DNA of 5,791 nt from Candidatus Margulisiibacteriota bacterium (GTDB lineage: Bacteria > Margulisbacteria > Termititenacia > Termititenacales > Termititenacaceae), in assembly GCA_031279615.1 (NCBI GenBank), contig JAITIE010000041.1, forward strand, positions 1 through 5,791. Direction: 5' to 3'. The notes beneath the pieces are model-generated. The model did not search any database. It had not been told where the DNA came from and saw only the letters and a list, made by a program, of their open reading frames with translations. The position numbers and the translations under genes are program-made. Positions 4,492 to 5,791 of this stretch are shown one piece after another. Every line of letters starts with the position of its first letter. Position 1 is the first letter of the stretch.

Positions 4492-5791
4492 ATGGCAAGA
4501 GAAAATCCATTTACGATTTTCAAGAGAGGGGGACGCAGGTTTTTATACGTGCAATTTAAAGACAAAGACGGTGGTTATCTGCCACAGCAATACAGCACAG
4601 GGCAGACTGGCGAGGCCGAGGCCATAAAGACAGCGTGGGAATGGTATTTGCACGGAGTGCCAACCAGAAACGCACAAAGGCAGGAAAAAATTAAAATGAC
4701 AACCGCCAAAGCCGTAAAGACCATTAAAGCCGACACGCTGGACAGAGCAGAGGCCAGACAAATCATAATGGCTTTACAGCGGAATGGTCATATCAAATCC
4801 GCAATCTTTACGGGTGACAGGCGGGACAGAGATTTTATCGGCTATCTGCTGGAGTTTTGGGACTGGGAGAAATCACCCTATATCAAAGAAAAACTAAGGT
4901 GCGAGCATACAATCCACCGCCAGTATTGCGATATGTGCCGGATTAGAATAAAAAAGCTCTGGGAGCCACACTTCAGCGGTAAACTCCTCGGAGAAATCAC
5001 CAGAGAGGACATAGAGGCGTTTATAACGGACGTAATCGACCCCGCCGATATGGCAAACCGAACCAAAAATCTGTATATCAAATGCGGGGCGGTGGCTTTG
5101 CGCTATGCCTATAAAAAAGACCTTATAGCGCAGGACATTACTAAAGGTATTGTGCTTTTCTCGGAGAAGCCGCAGGAGCGACATATTTTGTCGCCGGAGC
5201 AGGCCAGACAACTGTTTGGTATTGAATGGAAAAATGAAACGGTCAAACTGGCCAATATGCTGGCGGCTTTTACCGGCATGAGAGCGGGCGAGATTTTAGG
5301 CTTGCGACTGGCCGACATTGGCGATAACTGCATCTATGTGCGGCACTCATGGAATAACTATCAGAGGGAACTAAAGCCGACCAAAACCAATGAGGCACGG
5401 ACGGTGTATCTGCCATTCCCGCAATTGCTGGACGCTTTGCGGCGGCAGGCGGCGTTAAACCCTTATGGTGAGGGGCTGGACGGCTTTGTATTTTTTTGCG
5501 AGCGAAAAAGCGGACGGCCGGAGCCAATGGACGAAACAATACTGCTGGCGCATCTCCGCAAAGGACTGGAAAAAATCGGCGTCACGGACAGGCAAATAGT
5601 ATTCCATTCATGGCGGCACTTTTACAGTGCGTACATGAAAGACAGGATAAATGACAAACTCCTACAGAGCCAGACGGGACACAAAACATTGACCATGCTT
5701 AAGCATTACAGCGGGCACGAAATCAGCGGCGACATGGAGCGCATACAGCAGGCCAGCCTTGAAGCCTTTGGTGGATTATTGCCGGAGAATA
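4492..5791 (+). CDS. int: Tyrosine recombinase / phage-type integrase, 3' end cut by window edge
   Basis: The frame from ATG 4492 stays open to the window end, giving 433 residues. It catalyses site-specific strand exchange between attachment sites through a 3'-phosphotyrosine intermediate. Residues about 5-55 (FTIFKRGGRRFLYVQF...) look like the small beta-sheet arm-DNA-binding domain, about 113-215 is the helical core-binding domain, and 230 onward is the catalytic domain. All catalytic residues are seen: R264 in TGMRAGEILGLR, K298 in KPTKTNEARTVYLP, H372 and R375 in FHSWRHFYSA, H397 in QTGHKTL and nucleophile Y406 in LKHYSGHE. The catalytic part is therefore complete and only a short tail is missing. 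AAAGG at 4476-4480 and AGG at 4482-4484 are the ribosome site. A Cys/His group (C137, H139, H142, C146, C149) lies in the core-binding domain. AGA, AGG and ATA codons set it apart from the operon, consistent with transfer. It lies next to a cut tRNA gene and is likely the enzyme that made the insertion. Confidence 0.97.
   Translation, partial: MARENPFTIFKRGGRRFLYVQFKDKDGGYLPQQYSTGQTGEAEAIKTAWEWYLHGVPTRNAQRQEKIKMTTAKAVKTIKADTLDRAEARQIIMALQRNGHIKSAIFTGDRRDRDFIGYLLEFWDWEKSPYIKEKLRCEHTIHRQYCDMCRIRIKKLWEPHFSGKLLGEITREDIEAFITDVIDPADMANRTKNLYIKCGAVALRYAYKKDLIAQDITKGIVLFSEKPQERHILSPEQARQLFGIEWKNETVKLANMLAAFTGMRAGEILGLRLADIGDNCIYVRHSWNNYQRELKPTKTNEARTVYLPFPQLLDALRRQAALNPYGEGLDGFVFFCERKSGRPEPMDETILLAHLRKGLEKIGVTDRQIVFHSWRHFYSAYMKDRINDKLLQSQTGHKTLTMLKHYSGHEISGDMERIQQASLEAFGGLLPEN

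Larger units (their letters stand above)
4331..5791 (+). mobile_element. Left end of an integrative element inserted in a tRNA gene (partial)
   Basis: The element is inferred from three things together: a tRNA gene that stops being tRNA-like at about 4330, a tyrosine recombinase gene 160 bases further on pointing into the element, and a change of codon use. In int about half of the arginine codons are AGA or AGG (17 of 35 by my count) against 3 of 22 in merR-degV, and ATA isoleucine codons are common. The exact junction could lie a few bases either side of 4330, within the shared core. The right end, cargo and second attachment site are outside the window, so phage, ICE or island cannot be told apart. 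Confidence 0.65.

Noticed and set aside
4543..5539. Several minus-strand frames of 63-105 codons
   Set aside because: All lie antisense to int, which has a complete catalytic set.
1..5791. CRISPR array, rRNA or insertion-sequence ends
   Set aside because: No regularly spaced repeats, rRNA-like sequence, transposase or terminal inverted repeats with target duplication were found on reading.

Overview
The window is a bacterial chromosome segment in two parts: a compact minus-strand operon (1-4206) and the left end of an integrated element on the plus strand (about 4331 to the window edge). I cannot name the species. The operon proteins are ordinary bacterial housekeeping types. Their GC-leaning codons and ATGA stop/start overlaps suit a streamlined bacterium of roughly 50% GC, and the divergence of several proteins (a short HolB without a zinc module, a RicT with an odd insert, a MerR-DegV fusion) hints at a poorly sampled lineage. 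That last point is inference.

Minus-strand operon, in transcription order: a 159-aa protein of unknown function with an acidic alanine-rich middle (4206-3727); proA, gamma-glutamyl phosphate reductase of proline synthesis (3770-2481); holB, the delta' clamp-loader subunit of DNA polymerase III (2484-1747); a PSP1/RicT-type cysteine-rich protein (1738-1025); and a protein joining a MerR-type DNA-binding domain to a DegV-like domain (1028 to beyond base 1). proA overlaps the gene before it by 44 bases, proA/holB and ricT/merR-degV each overlap by four bases (ATGA), and holB and ricT are 8 bases apart. The genes are therefore probably cotranscribed from the TATAAT promoter at 4234-4239. The adjacent holB-ricT pair is also found in Bacillus subtilis.

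The 285-base gap 4207-4491 is dense. It holds two divergent promoters; the first 22 bases of a tRNA gene (acceptor strand, positions 8-9, D stem and D loop) in the right place behind a good -35/-10 pair; then an abrupt change to non-tRNA sequence with short direct and inverted repeats; and then a tyrosine recombinase gene with all catalytic residues, open at the right edge. The simplest reading is that an integrative element entered the 5' part of a tRNA gene. The window shows the left junction, and the repaired tRNA should lie at the far end of the element outside the window. The tRNA promoter now points into the integrase gene.

The observations most worth following are the MerR-DegV fusion, whose DegV part seems to have lost the usual fatty-acid head-group residues, and the tRNA gene cut in its D arm with its promoter facing int.
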